64,000 nt of DNA, taken from Lentzea guizhouensis (GTDB lineage: Bacteria > Actinomycetota > Actinomycetes > Mycobacteriales > Pseudonocardiaceae). The position numbers and the translations under genes are program-made. Location of the stretch: positions 806,001 through 870,000 of the forward strand of contig NZ_CP016793.1 of NCBI RefSeq assembly GCF_001701025.1. The letters run 5' to 3'. Positions 42,595 through 52,424 of the stretch are shown here, one piece after another (position 1 is the first letter of the stretch; each line of letters opens with the position of its first letter). The notes under the pieces are model-generated. The model searched no databases. It had not been told where the DNA came from and worked only from the letters and a program-made list of their open reading frames with translations.

Positions 42595-43115
42595 TCCGGT
42601 TGCGGCTTGAGCCGAAACGGGCGCGGGCGGCCAGATTCGTTTGCAGGAGGCGGAATCTGCCCGCGGCACGCGGATCTGGCTGCGCGCAGGCGGACCTTGC
42701 GGCAGACGGGCGGAGACGACCACGGACGGGCAGGGACGGCCAGCGCGGGTGAGCCGAAGCGCGGACGGACGGCGGCAGGGACCGGACGGCGCTGCGGGCT
42801 CGGCGCTGCGGCTCGGCGCTGCGGCTCGGCGCTGCGGGCCGGCGCTGCGGGCTCGGCGCTGCGGGCTCGGCGCTGCGGGCTCGGCGCTGCGGGCTCGGCG
42901 CTGCGGGCTCGGCGCTGCGGGCTCGGCGCTGCGGGCTCGGCCGACAACGGCGACGCGCCGCGAACCCGACGTGCGACGGCATGGCGGCGCAGGCCGGGAC
43001 TGACGGGCAGGGCGTCGCCGACCAGGGCGCAGGGCAAGACATCCCTGGCCGGGCGGGGTTGCCGACCAGGCTGGCGATTTCCGGCTGGCGAGGGGTCTGG
43101 TGGGACGCCGGTGGG
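42595..43115. other. 521-bp GC-rich region without a supported gene
   Basis: Both strands were read. Long open frames exist only because of extreme GC content and the tandem repeat, and none has a ribosome site or a recognisable domain. Several short GC-rich imperfect repeats related to the minisatellite unit occur on each side of it. Confidence 0.6.
42788..42938. repeat. minisatellite, 11 units of 13-14 bp
   Basis: Eleven consecutive units of GGCGCTGCGGGCTC occupy 42788-42938. Units 1 and 5-11 are perfect 14-mers; units 2 and 3 lack one G (13 bp); unit 4 lacks the T (13 bp). Such a run is prone to copy-number change by slippage. Confidence 0.92.
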
Positions 43116-43542
43116 TCAGGGGGTGGCTGGCTGGAGCAGGTCCCAGCGGTTGCCGTACAGGTCTTCGAAGACGGCGACCTTGCCGTAGACCTCGTCGCGC
43201 GGGGCTTCGAGGAACCGGACCGTAGACCTCGTCGCGCGGGGCTTCGAGGAACCGGACGCCGAATGCGGTCATGCGGGTGTGGTCGCGGTCGAAGTCGTCG
43301 GTGGTGAGGAAGAAGCCGACGCGGCCGCCGGTTTGGTTGCCGACTCGGGAGTCCTGGTCTGGTGTGGTGGCTTGGGCCAGGAGCAGGGAGGCGCCGGGGG
43401 TGGTGGCTTGGGGGGCGGGTGAGATGACGACCCAGCGCTTGTCGCCTTGTGGGGTGTCCTCGACCAGTGTGAAGCCCAGGCCGTCCACGTAGAAGCGGAT
43501 TGCTTCGTCGTAGTCGCGGACCACCAACGTCACCAAGCTCAT
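43116..43542 (-). pseudogene. VOC/glyoxalase-family protein disrupted by a 37-bp duplication
   Basis: The N-terminal 100 residues form a VOC domain: SLVTLVVRDYDEAIRFYVDG, LGFTLVED, RWVVISPAP and the metal-side strand GGRVGFFLTTDDFD. A perfect 37-bp tandem duplication (43184-43257) shifts the frame after EAPRDEVYG. Deleting one copy restores GKVAVFEDLYGNRWDLLQP and a stop at 43116. As written, the frame runs on for over 300 codons through the minisatellite to the AraC gene. The parent gene belongs to antibiotic-resistance/dioxygenase-like VOC proteins of unknown substrate. Confidence 0.8.
43184..43257. repeat. perfect 37-bp tandem duplication in the VOC gene
   Basis: Copies at 43184-43220 and 43221-43257 are identical and begin CGTAGACCTCGTCGCG. 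The unit is not a multiple of three, so it changes the reading frame. Confidence 0.95.
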
Positions 43543-43866
43543 GGATCGCACGTTCAGGAGTATCGCTGGTGGGTGGAGGTGGAGGTGTCGCCCGCCCCCC
43601 TTCCTTGTGGCTCGGCGGTGGTGGTCGTGATTTGGGACGTGGTGAGCGAGCACGGGAAGGAGACGCGGTGGGACGTGGATCAGGACACGGTTCACCCGGA
43701 CGAGTGAGGGAACGGTGAGGCGATGGGTTGGGGAGGTCAACAGGGGTGTGGCGGAGAGACCTGTGTGTGCATCTTGGTGGGGCTGACCCGGCGGCGTTCA
43801 GAGCGCAGTGATGTGGCGGGTCAGGACATCGCGCCGATTCGTCGCCGTGTGTGACAGGGTGACTGC
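43543..43866. other. 324-bp intergenic region, nothing recognised
   Basis: Between the VOC gene (minus) and the transporter (plus). A frame reading into the region from the VOC gene in antisense ends at 43707 but has no ribosome site or family match. Promoters for both divergent genes must lie here; no clear consensus was found. Confidence 0.5.
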
Positions 43867-45131
43867 ATGGCGGTTACCTCGGAGACGCATCGACTGCCCG
43901 TGCGCAAGCTGGTTGCGGCCTCGGCCGGCAACGCGGTGGAGTGGTACGACTGGGGGATCTACACGGCGTTCAGCATTTACTTCGCCACGCAGATCTTTCC
44001 CAAGGGCAACGAGGCCGCGGCGTTGCTGAGCACGTTCGCGACGTTTGCGCTTGCTTTCTTCTTCCGGCCGCTCGGTGGGTACCTGCTGGGGCGGTTCGCG
44101 GATGTCCGTGGGCGGCGGACGGCGATGTTGCTGACCATCGTGCTCATGTCGGGTGGGTCGGCGATGATCGGGTTGTTGCCGACGTTCGAGCAGGTCGGGT
44201 GGTTGTCGCCGGCGCTGTTGGTGCTGGCGCGGATTGCTCAGGGGATGGCGTTGGGTGGTGAGGTGTCCAACGCGTCGGCTTATCTGGGGGAGATCGCCGA
44301 GCCCAGTCATCGGGGGCGGTACTCGTCGTTCTTCTACATCTCGACCGGGGCGGCGGTGCTGGTGGCGTCGTTGCTCGGGTTCTTCCTGAGCCGGAGTTTG
44401 GATGCGGCGGCGATGGCGTCGTACGGGTGGCGGGTGCCGTTCCTGGTGGGCGGGGTGCTCGGGCTGGTGGGGTTGTGGTTGCGGCGGGCGTTGCCGGAGA
44501 CCGAGCAGTTCGAGGAGAACCGGGCCAAGGCGGAGAGTCTGAAGAACCCGTTGCTGATGACGTTGCGGGAGCACCCCAAGGCGGTGGGGCAGCTGGTGGG
44601 GTTCACGTTGCTGTCGACGTTGTGCTTCTACACGTTCTTTTCGGCGTTGACGCCCTTTGCGGTGAAGACCAGGGGTGCGGACGATGTCGACGTGTTCCTG
44701 GCGTTGTCCATTGCCACCGGGGTGTTCATCGCGCTGCAGTACCCCATGGGGTGGCTGGCGGACCGGGTCGGGCGCAAGCCGCAGATCTTGGTGTGGTCGG
44801 CGGCGATGGCGGTGTTGATCGTGCCGTTGTCCACGTTGGTGCAGCCGGGCTGGGGAACCTGCTCATCGTGTTCTGCACCGGCCTCGCGCTCTACACGACG
44901 ATCACGTCTATCGCGCCGGCGTTGATGAGCGAGCTGTTCCCGACCGAGCTGCGCGGGCTCGGGATCGGGGCTTGGTACAACCTCACGGTGGCGTTGTTCG
45001 GTGGTACGGCGCCGTTGGTGATCCAGGCGCTGCCGGGGACCACGTTCTTCTGGTACGTGGCGGTGGCGGCGGTGATCACGTTCCTCGCGATCCTCACCCT
45101 TCCGGAGACAAAGGGTGTTCGGTTGAGCTGA
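43867..45131 (+). pseudogene. MFS metabolite:proton symporter (MHS/ProP-KgtP type), apparent frameshift
   Basis: A 12-helix transporter. The N-terminal frame has the MHS signature SAGNAVEWYDWGIYTAF, the loop GRFADVRGRRTAM, ARIAQGMALGGEVSNASAYL and EIAEPSHRGRYSSFFYIS. In the GGGG run at 44852-44855 one base is missing; adding it restores QPGWGNLLIVFCTGLALYT, and the second frame goes on to LFPTELRGLGIGAWYNL and ends TLPETKGVRLS. The intact protein would be about 421 residues and import an organic acid or compatible solute. The 3' end overlaps the convergent VOC gene by 38 bp. Sequencing error is likely. Confidence 0.83.
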
Positions 45132-45492
45132 GGCAGAACTCGTTGCCCTCGGGGTCTGCGAGCACGAACCACACGCCGTCTTGGCTGACGACCGCTGCTC
45201 CGAGCGCGACGAGTCGTGCCACCTCGGCCTCCACGTCGTCGCACCAGAGGTCGACGTGCACGCGGTTCTTGCCGGTCTTGGGTTCCGGCACGCGGTTGAA
45301 GAACAACCTCGGCGACCCGTCCAGCAACACGGACGGGTCGTCCTCGGGGTCGTTGATTCCCTTGCCGCGCAACCGTTCGAGCTCTTCGTCGTCGTACGGC
45401 GCGATCTCGTGGTCGTCCAGCGCGGCCGCCCAGAAGCGGGCGAGCGAGGCGGGATGTGCGCAGTCGATGACGATGTCGTGCAACCGGGCCAT
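45094..45492 (-). CDS. VOC-family protein
   Basis: A 132-residue glyoxalase-like domain of the kind found in many actinomycete VOC proteins: HDIVIDCAHPASLARFWAAA, LLDGSPRLFFNRVPEPKTGK, NRVHVDLWCDDVEAEVARL and VLADPEGNEFCL. Metal-ligand His/Glu positions are present in HDIVID, HVDL and EFCL. The substrate is unknown. ATG at 45492 is preferred to the upstream start at 45528, which has no similarity. It follows proB on the same strand. Confidence 0.82.
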   Translation of the reverse strand: MARLHDIVIDCAHPASLARFWAAALDDHEIAPYDDEELERLRGKGINDPEDDPSVLLDGSPRLFFNRVPEPKTGKNRVHVDLWCDDVEAEVARLVALGAAVVSQDGVWFVLADPEGNEFCLSSTEHPLSPEG

Positions 45493-45502
45493 GTGACCGA
45501 GG

Positions 45503-46630
45503 TTAGCGGTGCAGCGGCACCAGGTCATCGGCGTGCACGACCTCGCGGCGCTGTTCGGCGGGCAGGTCGTGGGACTTGCGGCCGATCAACGACGGCAGCT
45601 CGGCCGCGTCGTAGCCCACGACGCCGCGGGCCACTACCTCGCCGGCGAGGCTGACCAGTTCGACGACGTCGCCCGCCTCGAAGTCGCCGTCCACACCGGT
45701 GATGCCGGCGGCGAGCAGTGAGCGGCGGCGGCCCACGACGGCGGCGACGGCGCCGTCGTCGAGGTGCAGGCGGCCGTTGGCGTCGGTGGCGTAGCCGAGC
45801 CAGAAGCGGCGGGCGGTGAGGCGTGAACCCGTTGCGGCGAAAGCGGTTCCGACGTCGGCGGCGGTCAACGCGCGGTGGGCTTCGGTGGCGCTCGTCAGCA
45901 GGACCGGGATGCCGGCGGAGGACGCGAGCCTGGCGGCGGCGAGCTTGGAGGCCATGCCGCCGGTGCCGAGGCCGGACGCGCCGACCGTGCCCGCTCGCAC
46001 GCCGTCGACGTCCGCGGCCGACGCGACCTCGGAGATGCGCACGGCACCTGGCCGACGCGGGTCGCCGGAGTACAGAGCGTCCACATCGGACAGCAGGAAC
46101 AACGCGTCGGCGCCGACGAGGTGTGCGACCAGTGCGGCGAGGCGGTCGTTGTCGCCGAAGCGGATCTCTTCGGTGGCAACGGTGTCGTTCTCGTTCACGA
46201 CGGGAACCGCGCCCAACGCCAGCAACCGCGAGAACGTGCGCTGCGCGTTGCGGTAGTGGGCGCGGCGCACCACGTCGTCCGCGGTCAGCAGCACCTGGCC
46301 GACTGTCAGCGAGTAGCGGCCGAACGAGTTCGCGTACGCGTGCGCGAGCGTCAGCTGGCCGACGCTCGCTGCAGCCTGCTGGGTGGCGAGGTCACGGGGG
46401 CGGCGGGAGATCTTCAACGGCGCCAGGCCCGCGGCGATCGCGCCGGAGGACACGAGCACGACCTGGCTGCCCGCCGCGCACCGGGCGGCGAGGGCGTCGA
46501 CCAGCGCGTCCAGCCGCGCCGGGTCGAGGCCCCCTTCCGCTGTGGTCAAAGAAGAAGAACCGACCTTGACCACGATGCGGTTCGCCGAGGCGACCGCGTT
46601 GCGAGCTGGTGAGACCACGGGGGCCGTCAC
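45503..46630 (-). CDS. proB: glutamate 5-kinase
   Basis: A 375-residue enzyme for the first step of proline synthesis. The amino-acid-kinase domain shows [49 protein letters not shown] and the [15 protein letters not shown] motif. A C-terminal PUA domain (about 285-375) includes [13 protein letters not shown] and ends DDLVPLHR. Proline feeds back on such enzymes. ATG at 46630 is three bases after the obg stop, so proB is the last gene of the rplU-rpmA-obg-proB operon. Confidence 0.96.
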   Translation of the reverse strand: MTAPVVSPARNAVASANRIVVKVGSSSLTTAEGGLDPARLDALVDALAARCAAGSQVVLVSSGAIAAGLAPLKISRRPRDLATQQAAASVGQLTLAHAYANSFGRYSLTVGQVLLTADDVVRRAHYRNAQRTFSRLLALGAVPVVNENDTVATEEIRFGDNDRLAALVAHLVGADALFLLSDVDALYSGDPRRPGAVRISEVASAADVDGVRAGTVGASGLGTGGMASKLAAARLASSAGIPVLLTSATEAHRALTAADVGTAFAATGSRLTARRFWLGYATDANGRLHLDDGAVAAVVGRRRSLLAAGITGVDGDFEAGDVVELVSLAGEVVARGVVGYDAAELPSLIGRKSHDLPAEQRREVVHADDLVPLHR

Positions 46631-46633
46631 GGG

Positions 46634-48091
46634 TTACTCCTCGTCGAAGTCGTCACCGTAGTCGCCGGCGCCGGGTGCACGACGGGCCTTCTTCAAGGCC
46701 TTGCGCTCGTGGGCGCCGATGCGGTCGTTGCGCTCGAGGCGGACGTCCGTGCCACGTCCGGTCATCGTCATCGCGATGCCGGCCGGGGTCGTCGGCTCCC
46801 AGTCGAACACCAGGTCGCCGATGGTGACCTGGCAGCCGGGAACAGCGCCCATCTTCACGAGCTTGTCCTCGACGCCCAGCCTGTTCAGGCGGTCCGCGAG
46901 GTAACCGACGGCTTCGTCGTTGGAGAAGTCGGTCTGGCGGATCCAGCGCTCGGGGCGGTCGCCCCGCACGATGAAGCCACCCTCGACCGAGGGGTCCTCG
47001 GTCACGGTGAAGCCCTCGTCGTCCACGGCGGTCGGCCGCAGGACGATCCGGGTCGACTCCTTCTTCGGCTGGGCCTCGCGGTACTCGCGCACGACCTCGG
47101 CCAGCTTGAACGTGAGCTCCCGCAGGCCCTGGCGGGACACGGTCGACACCTCGAAGACCGGCAGGCCGCGGGCCTCGATCTCCGGGCGGACGATGTCGGC
47201 GAGGTCCTGGGCGTCCGGGATGTCGACCTTGTTGAGGATGACCACGCGCGGCCGGTCCTCGAAGTTGCCGCCCAGCGACGGCGTGTACTCCGAGAGCTCC
47301 TTCTCCAGCGCGTCGATGTCCGCGATCGGGTCACGGCCGGGCTCGTAGGTCGCGCAGTCCACGACGTGCGCGAGAACGGCGGTGCGCTCGATGTGGCGCA
47401 GGAAGTCCAGGCCGAGGCCCTTGCCCTGCGAGGCGCCGGGGATCAGGCCGGGAACGTCGGCCATCGTGAAGATGGTGTCGCCCGCGGTGATCACGCCGAG
47501 GTTCGGCACGAGTGTGGTGAACGGGTAGTCGGCGATCTTCGGCTTCGCCGCGGACAGCACCGAGATCAGCGACGACTTGCCGGCCGACGGGAACCCGAGC
47601 AGGCCGACGTCCGCGACGGACTTGAGCTCCAGCACCAGGTCGCGGGTCTCGCCCGGCTCACCGAGCAACGCGAAACCGGGGGCCTTGCGGGCCTTGGACG
47701 CGAGCGAGGCGTTGCCCAGACCACCACGGCCACCGGCGGCGGCGATCAGCTGAGTGCCCTCGCCGACGAGGTCGGCGACGACCTCGCCGGCCTCGGTCAG
47801 CACGACGGTGCCGTCCGGGACGCGCAGGATCAGGTCCTCGCCGTTCGCGCCGTCGCGGTTCGCGCCGGCTCCGGCCTTGCCGCTGGTGGCGGAGGCGTGC
47901 GGGCGGAAGTGGAAGTCGAGCAGGGTGTGCACCTGCGAGTCGACGACGAGGATGACGTTGCCGCCACTGCCCCCGTTACCGCCGTCCGGGCCGCCGAGCG
48001 GCTTGAACTTCTCGCGGTGCACTGAAGCGCAACCGTTGCCCCCGTTGCCGGCGGCAGCGTGGATCACCACCCGGTCTACGAAGCGGGCCAC
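46634..48091 (-). CDS. obgE: Obg-family GTPase
   Basis: A 485-residue GTPase needed for ribosome assembly and growth control. The Gly-rich Obg fold (residues 1-160) has [20 protein letters not shown]. The G domain has [39 protein letters not shown] and NKVDIPDA. The C-terminal OCT domain follows, then an acidic tail. GTG at 48091 is selected by similarity, with GAGGAAG upstream. It lies between rpmA and proB. Confidence 0.96.
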   Translation of the reverse strand: MARFVDRVVIHAAAGNGGNGCASVHREKFKPLGGPDGGNGGSGGNVILVVDSQVHTLLDFHFRPHASATSGKAGAGANRDGANGEDLILRVPDGTVVLTEAGEVVADLVGEGTQLIAAAGGRGGLGNASLASKARKAPGFALLGEPGETRDLVLELKSVADVGLLGFPSAGKSSLISVLSAAKPKIADYPFTTLVPNLGVITAGDTIFTMADVPGLIPGASQGKGLGLDFLRHIERTAVLAHVVDCATYEPGRDPIADIDALEKELSEYTPSLGGNFEDRPRVVILNKVDIPDAQDLADIVRPEIEARGLPVFEVSTVSRQGLRELTFKLAEVVREYREAQPKKESTRIVLRPTAVDDEGFTVTEDPSVEGGFIVRGDRPERWIRQTDFSNDEAVGYLADRLNRLGVEDKLVKMGAVPGCQVTIGDLVFDWEPTTPAGIAMTMTGRGTDVRLERNDRIGAHERKALKKARRAPGAGDYGDDFDEE

Positions 48092-48126
48092 GGAACTACT
48101 TCCTCTCAAAAGTCCTGGACAAACAA

Positions 48127-48162
48127 CGAGGGGCGGTGCCGGATGACCGGTCCCGCCCCTCG
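48127..48162 (-). terminator. hairpin between rpmA and obg
   Basis: GAGGGGCGG and CCGCCCCTC with inner CCGG/CCGG form a stem followed on the minus strand by GTTGTTTG. It may be a partial terminator that lets some transcripts continue into obg and proB. Confidence 0.6.
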
Positions 48163-48193
48163 CAAAGGTCTATCTACGTCGCGGAAACGGTCC

Positions 48194-48451
48194 TCAGACC
48201 GCGACCGGAACGATGTTGACGGTCTTGCGACCGCGCTTCGTACCGAACTCCACCGCACCCGGCAGCAGGGCGAACAGCGTGTCGTCCTTGCCGATGCCGA
48301 CGCCGACGCCGGGGTGGAACTTGGTGCCGCGCTGGCGGATCAGGATCTCGCCGGCCTTGACGACCTGACCGCCGAACCGCTTCACACCCAGGTACTGGGG
48401 GTTGGAGTCACGGCCGTTGCGGGAACTGGATGCACCCTTTTTGTGTGCCAT
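48194..48451 (-). CDS. rpmA: 50S ribosomal protein L27
   Basis: An 85-residue protein starting [20 protein letters not shown], with [20 protein letters not shown] and [19 protein letters not shown]27 sits near the peptidyl-transferase centre. It is 14 bp downstream of rplU. The N-terminus needs no cleavage, unlike Firmicutes L27. Confidence 0.97.
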   Translation of the reverse strand: MAHKKGASSSRNGRDSNPQYLGVKRFGGQVVKAGEILIRQRGTKFHPGVGVGIGKDDTLFALLPGAVEFGTKRGRKTVNIVPVAV

Positions 48452-48465
48452 GAGAAGTCAGGTCC

Positions 48466-48777
48466 TCACTTACCGGTGATGCCGGTGACCTCGACGCGGG
48501 TCAGCTTCTGACGGTGACCCTGTCGCTTGTGGTAGCCGGTCTTGTTCTTGAACTTGTGGATGCGAATCTTCGGGCCCTTGGTGTGCTCGACCAGCTTGCC
48601 GGTAACCGAGAACTTCGCCAGGGCGTCCGCGTCAGCGGTGACGTCGGTGCCGTCGACCACGAGCAGCGCCTGGAGGGAGATTTCGGTGCCCGGCTCGCCC
48701 TCGAGCTTCTCGACCTCGACGATGTCGCCGACAGCGACCTTGTACTGCTTGCCGCCGGTCTTGACGATCGCGTACAT
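48466..48777 (-). CDS. rplU: 50S ribosomal protein L21
   Basis: A 103-residue protein starting [18 protein letters not shown] and ending with the L21 signature [20 protein letters not shown]. It binds 23S rRNA. First gene of the rplU-rpmA-obg-proB operon; a promoter candidate lies 114-143 bp upstream. Confidence 0.97.
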   Translation of the reverse strand: MYAIVKTGGKQYKVAVGDIVEVEKLEGEPGTEISLQALLVVDGTDVTADADALAKFSVTGKLVEHTKGPKIRIHKFKNKTGYHKRQGHRQKLTRVEVTGITGK

Positions 48778-48890
48778 CAGGACGGAAGTCTCCTGCTACT
48801 CGATGGTGACGGGCCGTGCGCCAACCCATCTGCGCCAAAAACAGCAGAGGGGGCACACGACAGGACCCGTCGGATGGCGGGCCGCAGACA

Positions 48891-48920
48891 AGGTTACGGG
48901 AGTGGGTACACCAGGAGCAA
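48891..48920 (-). promoter_or_regulatory. candidate rplU promoter
   Basis: On the minus strand TTGCTC (48915-48920) and TAACCT (48891-48896) are 18 bp apart, about 114 bp before the rplU ATG. The match is moderate. Confidence 0.4.
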
Positions 48921-48990
48921 ACTGGGGTGCCCTGATCGCGTTTGCGCAGGCTGTGCCATCCCTCACAGCACCTTCCACAACGCCTGCGCA

Positions 48991-49047
48991 AACGCACGCG
49001 GGGACCTTCCGTACCGGGTGAGAGTACGAAAGGTCCCCGCGTGCGTT
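48991..49047 (-). terminator. large hairpin between rne and rplU
   Basis: Perfect 18-bp arms AACGCACGCGGGGACCTT (48991-49008) and its complement (49030-49047) enclose a 21-base loop that can pair further (CGTAC/GTACG). It lies 14 bp beyond the rne stop and is the likely end of the rne transcript, though no long U tract follows. Confidence 0.65.
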
Positions 49048-49060
49048 ACGGGTGGAACGG

Positions 49061-52000
49061 TCAGGCGTCCTGGACCGGCGGGCCCGCGGGGCGCGAGACG
49101 GTGCGGCGCCTGCGGGTGGTGACCACCGGTGCGGGCAGCTGGACCTCCGGCTGCTTGGGCAGTTCGACGGGCACCACGGGAGGCGCCTCGACGGCGACCG
49201 GGGCACCGGCGGCGCGCTTGGCGGCACGACGACGGACGGCCGGGGGCCTCGGCGACGGGCTCGGGAGCCTGTTCCGGGGTCACGGCGGCAGCGGGCTGTT
49301 CCGCGGCCTCCACGGCCTCGGCAGCCGCCTCCACCGCGGTCTCCGCCGACGCCTCGACCTCGGCTGCCGTGTCCTCCACGACGGCCTCGACGACACCGGC
49401 CTCGACCGGCTCGACGAGCTCGTCGGGCGTCTCGTCCACCACCTCGGCGGCGGGCTCCTCCACCGGGGTCTCGACGACGTCCTCGGCCTCGATCGGCGCG
49501 GGCTCCTCGACGAGGTCCTCGTGCGGCTCGCGGCCGTTGAGCGCCTGCTCCTCGACCACCACCGCGTCGACGACCGCCTGCGGTTCCTTGTCCCGGCGCC
49601 GACGACGCCGGCGCCGACCGCCGTGGCCCTCGTGCTCCTGGTCCATGGCGACCGCGACCTCGGAGGTGTCCTCGGGCTCGCCCGGCTCCACGACCTCGAC
49701 GACGGAATCGACGACGACCGGCTCGGCCTCGATCTCGGGGGCCTCGACCGCCGCCTCGACGACCTCGGCCGCCTGCTCGCCGCCGCCCTTGTTGCGGCGC
49801 GACTTGCGGCCACCGCCCTGCGGCTGCTGCTGGCCACCACCGTTGCCGTTGCCACCGCCGTGCGAGTGCACGGGCTCGGTGGACACGACCACGCCGCGGC
49901 CGCGGCAGTGTTCACACGTCTGGCTGAACGCCTCCAGCAGGCCGGTGCCGACCCGCTTGCGGGTCATCTGCACGAGACCCAGCGAGGTGACCTCGGCGAC
50001 CTGGTGGCGCGTGCGGTCGCGGCCGAGGCACTCGGTCAGGCGGCGCAGCACCAGGTCGCGGTTCGACTCGAGCACCATGTCGATGAAGTCGATGACGATG
50101 ATGCCGCCGATGTCGCGCAGCCGGAGCTGGCGGACGATCTCCTCCGCCGACTCCAGGTTGTTGCGCGTCACCGTCTCTTCGAGGTTGCCGCCCGATCCGG
50201 TGAACTTGCCGGTGTTGACGTCGATGACCGTCATCGCCTCGGTGCGGTCGATGATCAGGTAACCGCCCGAGGGCAGCCACACCTTGCGGTCCAGCGCCTT
50301 GAGCAGCTGCTCGTCGATGCGGTACTCGACGAACGCGTCGTTGCTGCCGACGTGCTTCTTCAGGCGGTCCTGCAGGTCCGGCGCCACGTGGCGGACGTAC
50401 GAGTCGATGACCTCCCACGCCTCGTCGCCCTGGACGACGAGCTGGGCGAAGTCCTCGGTGAACAGGTCGCGGACGACCTTCACCAGCAGGTCCGGCTCTT
50501 CGTAGAGCAGCGCCGGCGCCTTGGTGGAGGTGGTCTCCGACTTCTCCTTGATGACCTTCCACTGGGCCTGCAGACGCGTGACGTCGCGGCCGAGCTCCTC
50601 CTCGGAGATGCCCTCCGAGGCGGTGCGGATGATCACGCCGGCGTCCTCGGGGACGACCCTCTTCAGGATGTCCTTGAGGCGCTTGCGCTCGTTGTCCGGC
50701 AGCTTGCGGCTGATGCCCGTGGCGCCACCGCCCGGCACGTAGACCAGGAAGCGGCCGGGCAGGCTGATCTGGGTGGTCAGGCGGGCGCCCTTGTGGCCGA
50801 CCGGGTCCTTGGTGACCTGGACGAGCACCGAGTCGCCGCTGGACAGCGCCTGCTCGATCTTGCGGGACTTGCCCTCGAGACCGGCGGCGTCCCAGTCGAC
50901 CTCACCGGCGTAGAGCACGGCGTTGCGGCCGCGGCCGATGTCGATGAACGCGGCTTCCATGCTCGGCAGCACGTTCTGCACGCGGCCGAGGTAGACGTTG
51001 CCCACGATCGAGCCGGAGCCCGACGACGTGACGAAGTGCTCGACCAGCACGCCGTCTTCCAGCACGCCGATCTGGGTGCGGTCGCCGCGCTCGCGGACGA
51101 CCATCGTGCGGGCCACGGCCTCGCGGCGGGCCAGGAACTCGGCCTCGGTCAGCACCGGGGACGGGCGGCAGCCTCGCACGCGGCGGGTGACGTTGCCCCA
51201 GGCGGGCCCGGACGCGGTCTGCGGCCTCTCGCGCCGATCTGGTCGTCGCCGCGTCGCGCGACTCGCGCCACGGCCTCGCGGCGGCCAGGAACTCGGCCTC
51301 GGTCAGCACCGGGCACGGCGGCGGCGGCCTCGACCGTCGCGGCCTGGCTTGGCCTCCAGGCGGGTGGAGCCGCGGATGCTGCGGACCTCGCTGCGCGCGG
51401 CCTCGCTCTGGGCTGCGTCGTCAGCCTTGTCGTCACGCGACTCGCGCACGTGCACGACCGTGTTCGGCGGGTCGTCCTCGGCCAGCACGTCGTCTTCCGT
51501 GCCGGTCTTGCGGCGACGGCGACGGCGGCGACGGCGGGTCGAACCCTCGTCACCCTCGTCCGCGGCCTCGTCGGCGGCGTCCTCCGCGGCCTCCGGCTCC
51601 TCGGCTTGGGCCTCGTCGCCCTCGTCGGCGCCGTTCGCGTCCCGCCCTTGCCGCGGCCACGGCCACGGCGGCCACGACGGCGGCGGCGACGGCCCTCGCT
51701 GTCGTCGTCACCGTCGGCGTCGGCCTCGACGTCGGTCTCAGCGGCCTCGGCGGCGTCGAGCTCGTCGGCGGCGATCTCGCCGACCGACTTCTCGTCCTGC
51801 TCCGGTTCCTCCTCGACGACGAACGGCGAGACCTGCGCCTTCGGGCGCTCGATCGGCGTCGGCGGCAGGAAGACGGCGCTCGGCGCGGCGAAGACCGGCG
51901 CCAGGGCCGGTGCCTCGAACGCGGGCACAGCCGGGGCCTCGTAGTCCTCGGTGATCTCACCGGTGACCACGTCGTCCCAGTCCAGCAGCGTCTCGGCGAC

Positions 52001-52213
52001 CTTCAGCGCGACGTCGCGGCTGACGCTCGACTGGGCGCTGCGCGCGACCTCACCGAGGTCGGCCAGCGCCGTCATCACGTCCTTGCTGCTGACGTCCAGC
52101 AGCTTCGCCAGGGCGTGCACCCGCAGCTTGTCCGGCAGATCAGCCAGCTCAGGGCGTGCAGATACCACGCCCTGCCCGCCGGTCGCACCGGCGGGCTTTT
52201 CCGTGTTCGACAT
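49061..52213 (-). CDS. rne: ribonuclease E/G with several apparent frameshifts
   Basis: The protein starts at ATG 52213 (GGAGGAGCTGC upstream) with a helical, IF2-like N-terminus (RVHALAKLLDVSSKDVMTAL), then an acidic and Arg-rich disordered region. The catalytic core has the S1 domain (VGNVYLGRVQNVLPSMEAAF), the first Asp site (YLIIDRTEAMTVIDVNTGKF), FIDMVLESNRD and the zinc-link CEHCRGRG. A long acidic/basic tail ends in the frame closing at 49061. Breaks at 49242-49246 (extra base) and 51641-51643 (missing base), and a 167-bp duplication at 51066-51397, split the frame. As rne is normally essential, sequence errors are likely. RNase E initiates mRNA decay and processes rRNA. Confidence 0.88.
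51066..51397. repeat. degenerate 167-bp tandem duplication inside rne
   Basis: The segment starting GCCGATCTGG at 51066 recurs at 51235, and both copies contain CAGGAACTCGGCCTCGGTCA. Copy two reads like an indel-ridden version of copy one. Joining the sequence across a single copy restores a continuous RNase E reading (PVLTEAEFLARREAVARTMV). Confidence 0.75.
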
Positions 52214-52424
52214 GCAGCTCCTCCACCCCCGGGCGCGTCCCGTGAGGACGCGGCCGCGCAGGGGCCTCTCTTGTCTCTCTCCGCCGCTGCTCGCGGCGGG
52301 AATCCTTGCCTCGCGCGCAGCGGCGTGGCGCCTTTAGACGGCGCACGCTTGCGCAGGTCCCACGACGACGCCGCCTCCAGCGCCGCTCCTCCTGTTTGCG
52401 TCGCAGCCGGCGTTCCGGCGCTCG

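Noticed and set aside
42788..42938. CRISPR array
   Set aside because: Units are contiguous with no spacers, so it is a simple tandem repeat.
43447..43707. Plus-strand frame ending in the gap between VOC and MFS genes
   Set aside because: It starts antisense to the VOC gene and has no ribosome site or domain.
42229..43740. 503-codon minus-strand frame through the minisatellite
   Set aside because: Only the VOC portion has real protein similarity. The rest results from the 37-bp duplication and GC-rich repeats.
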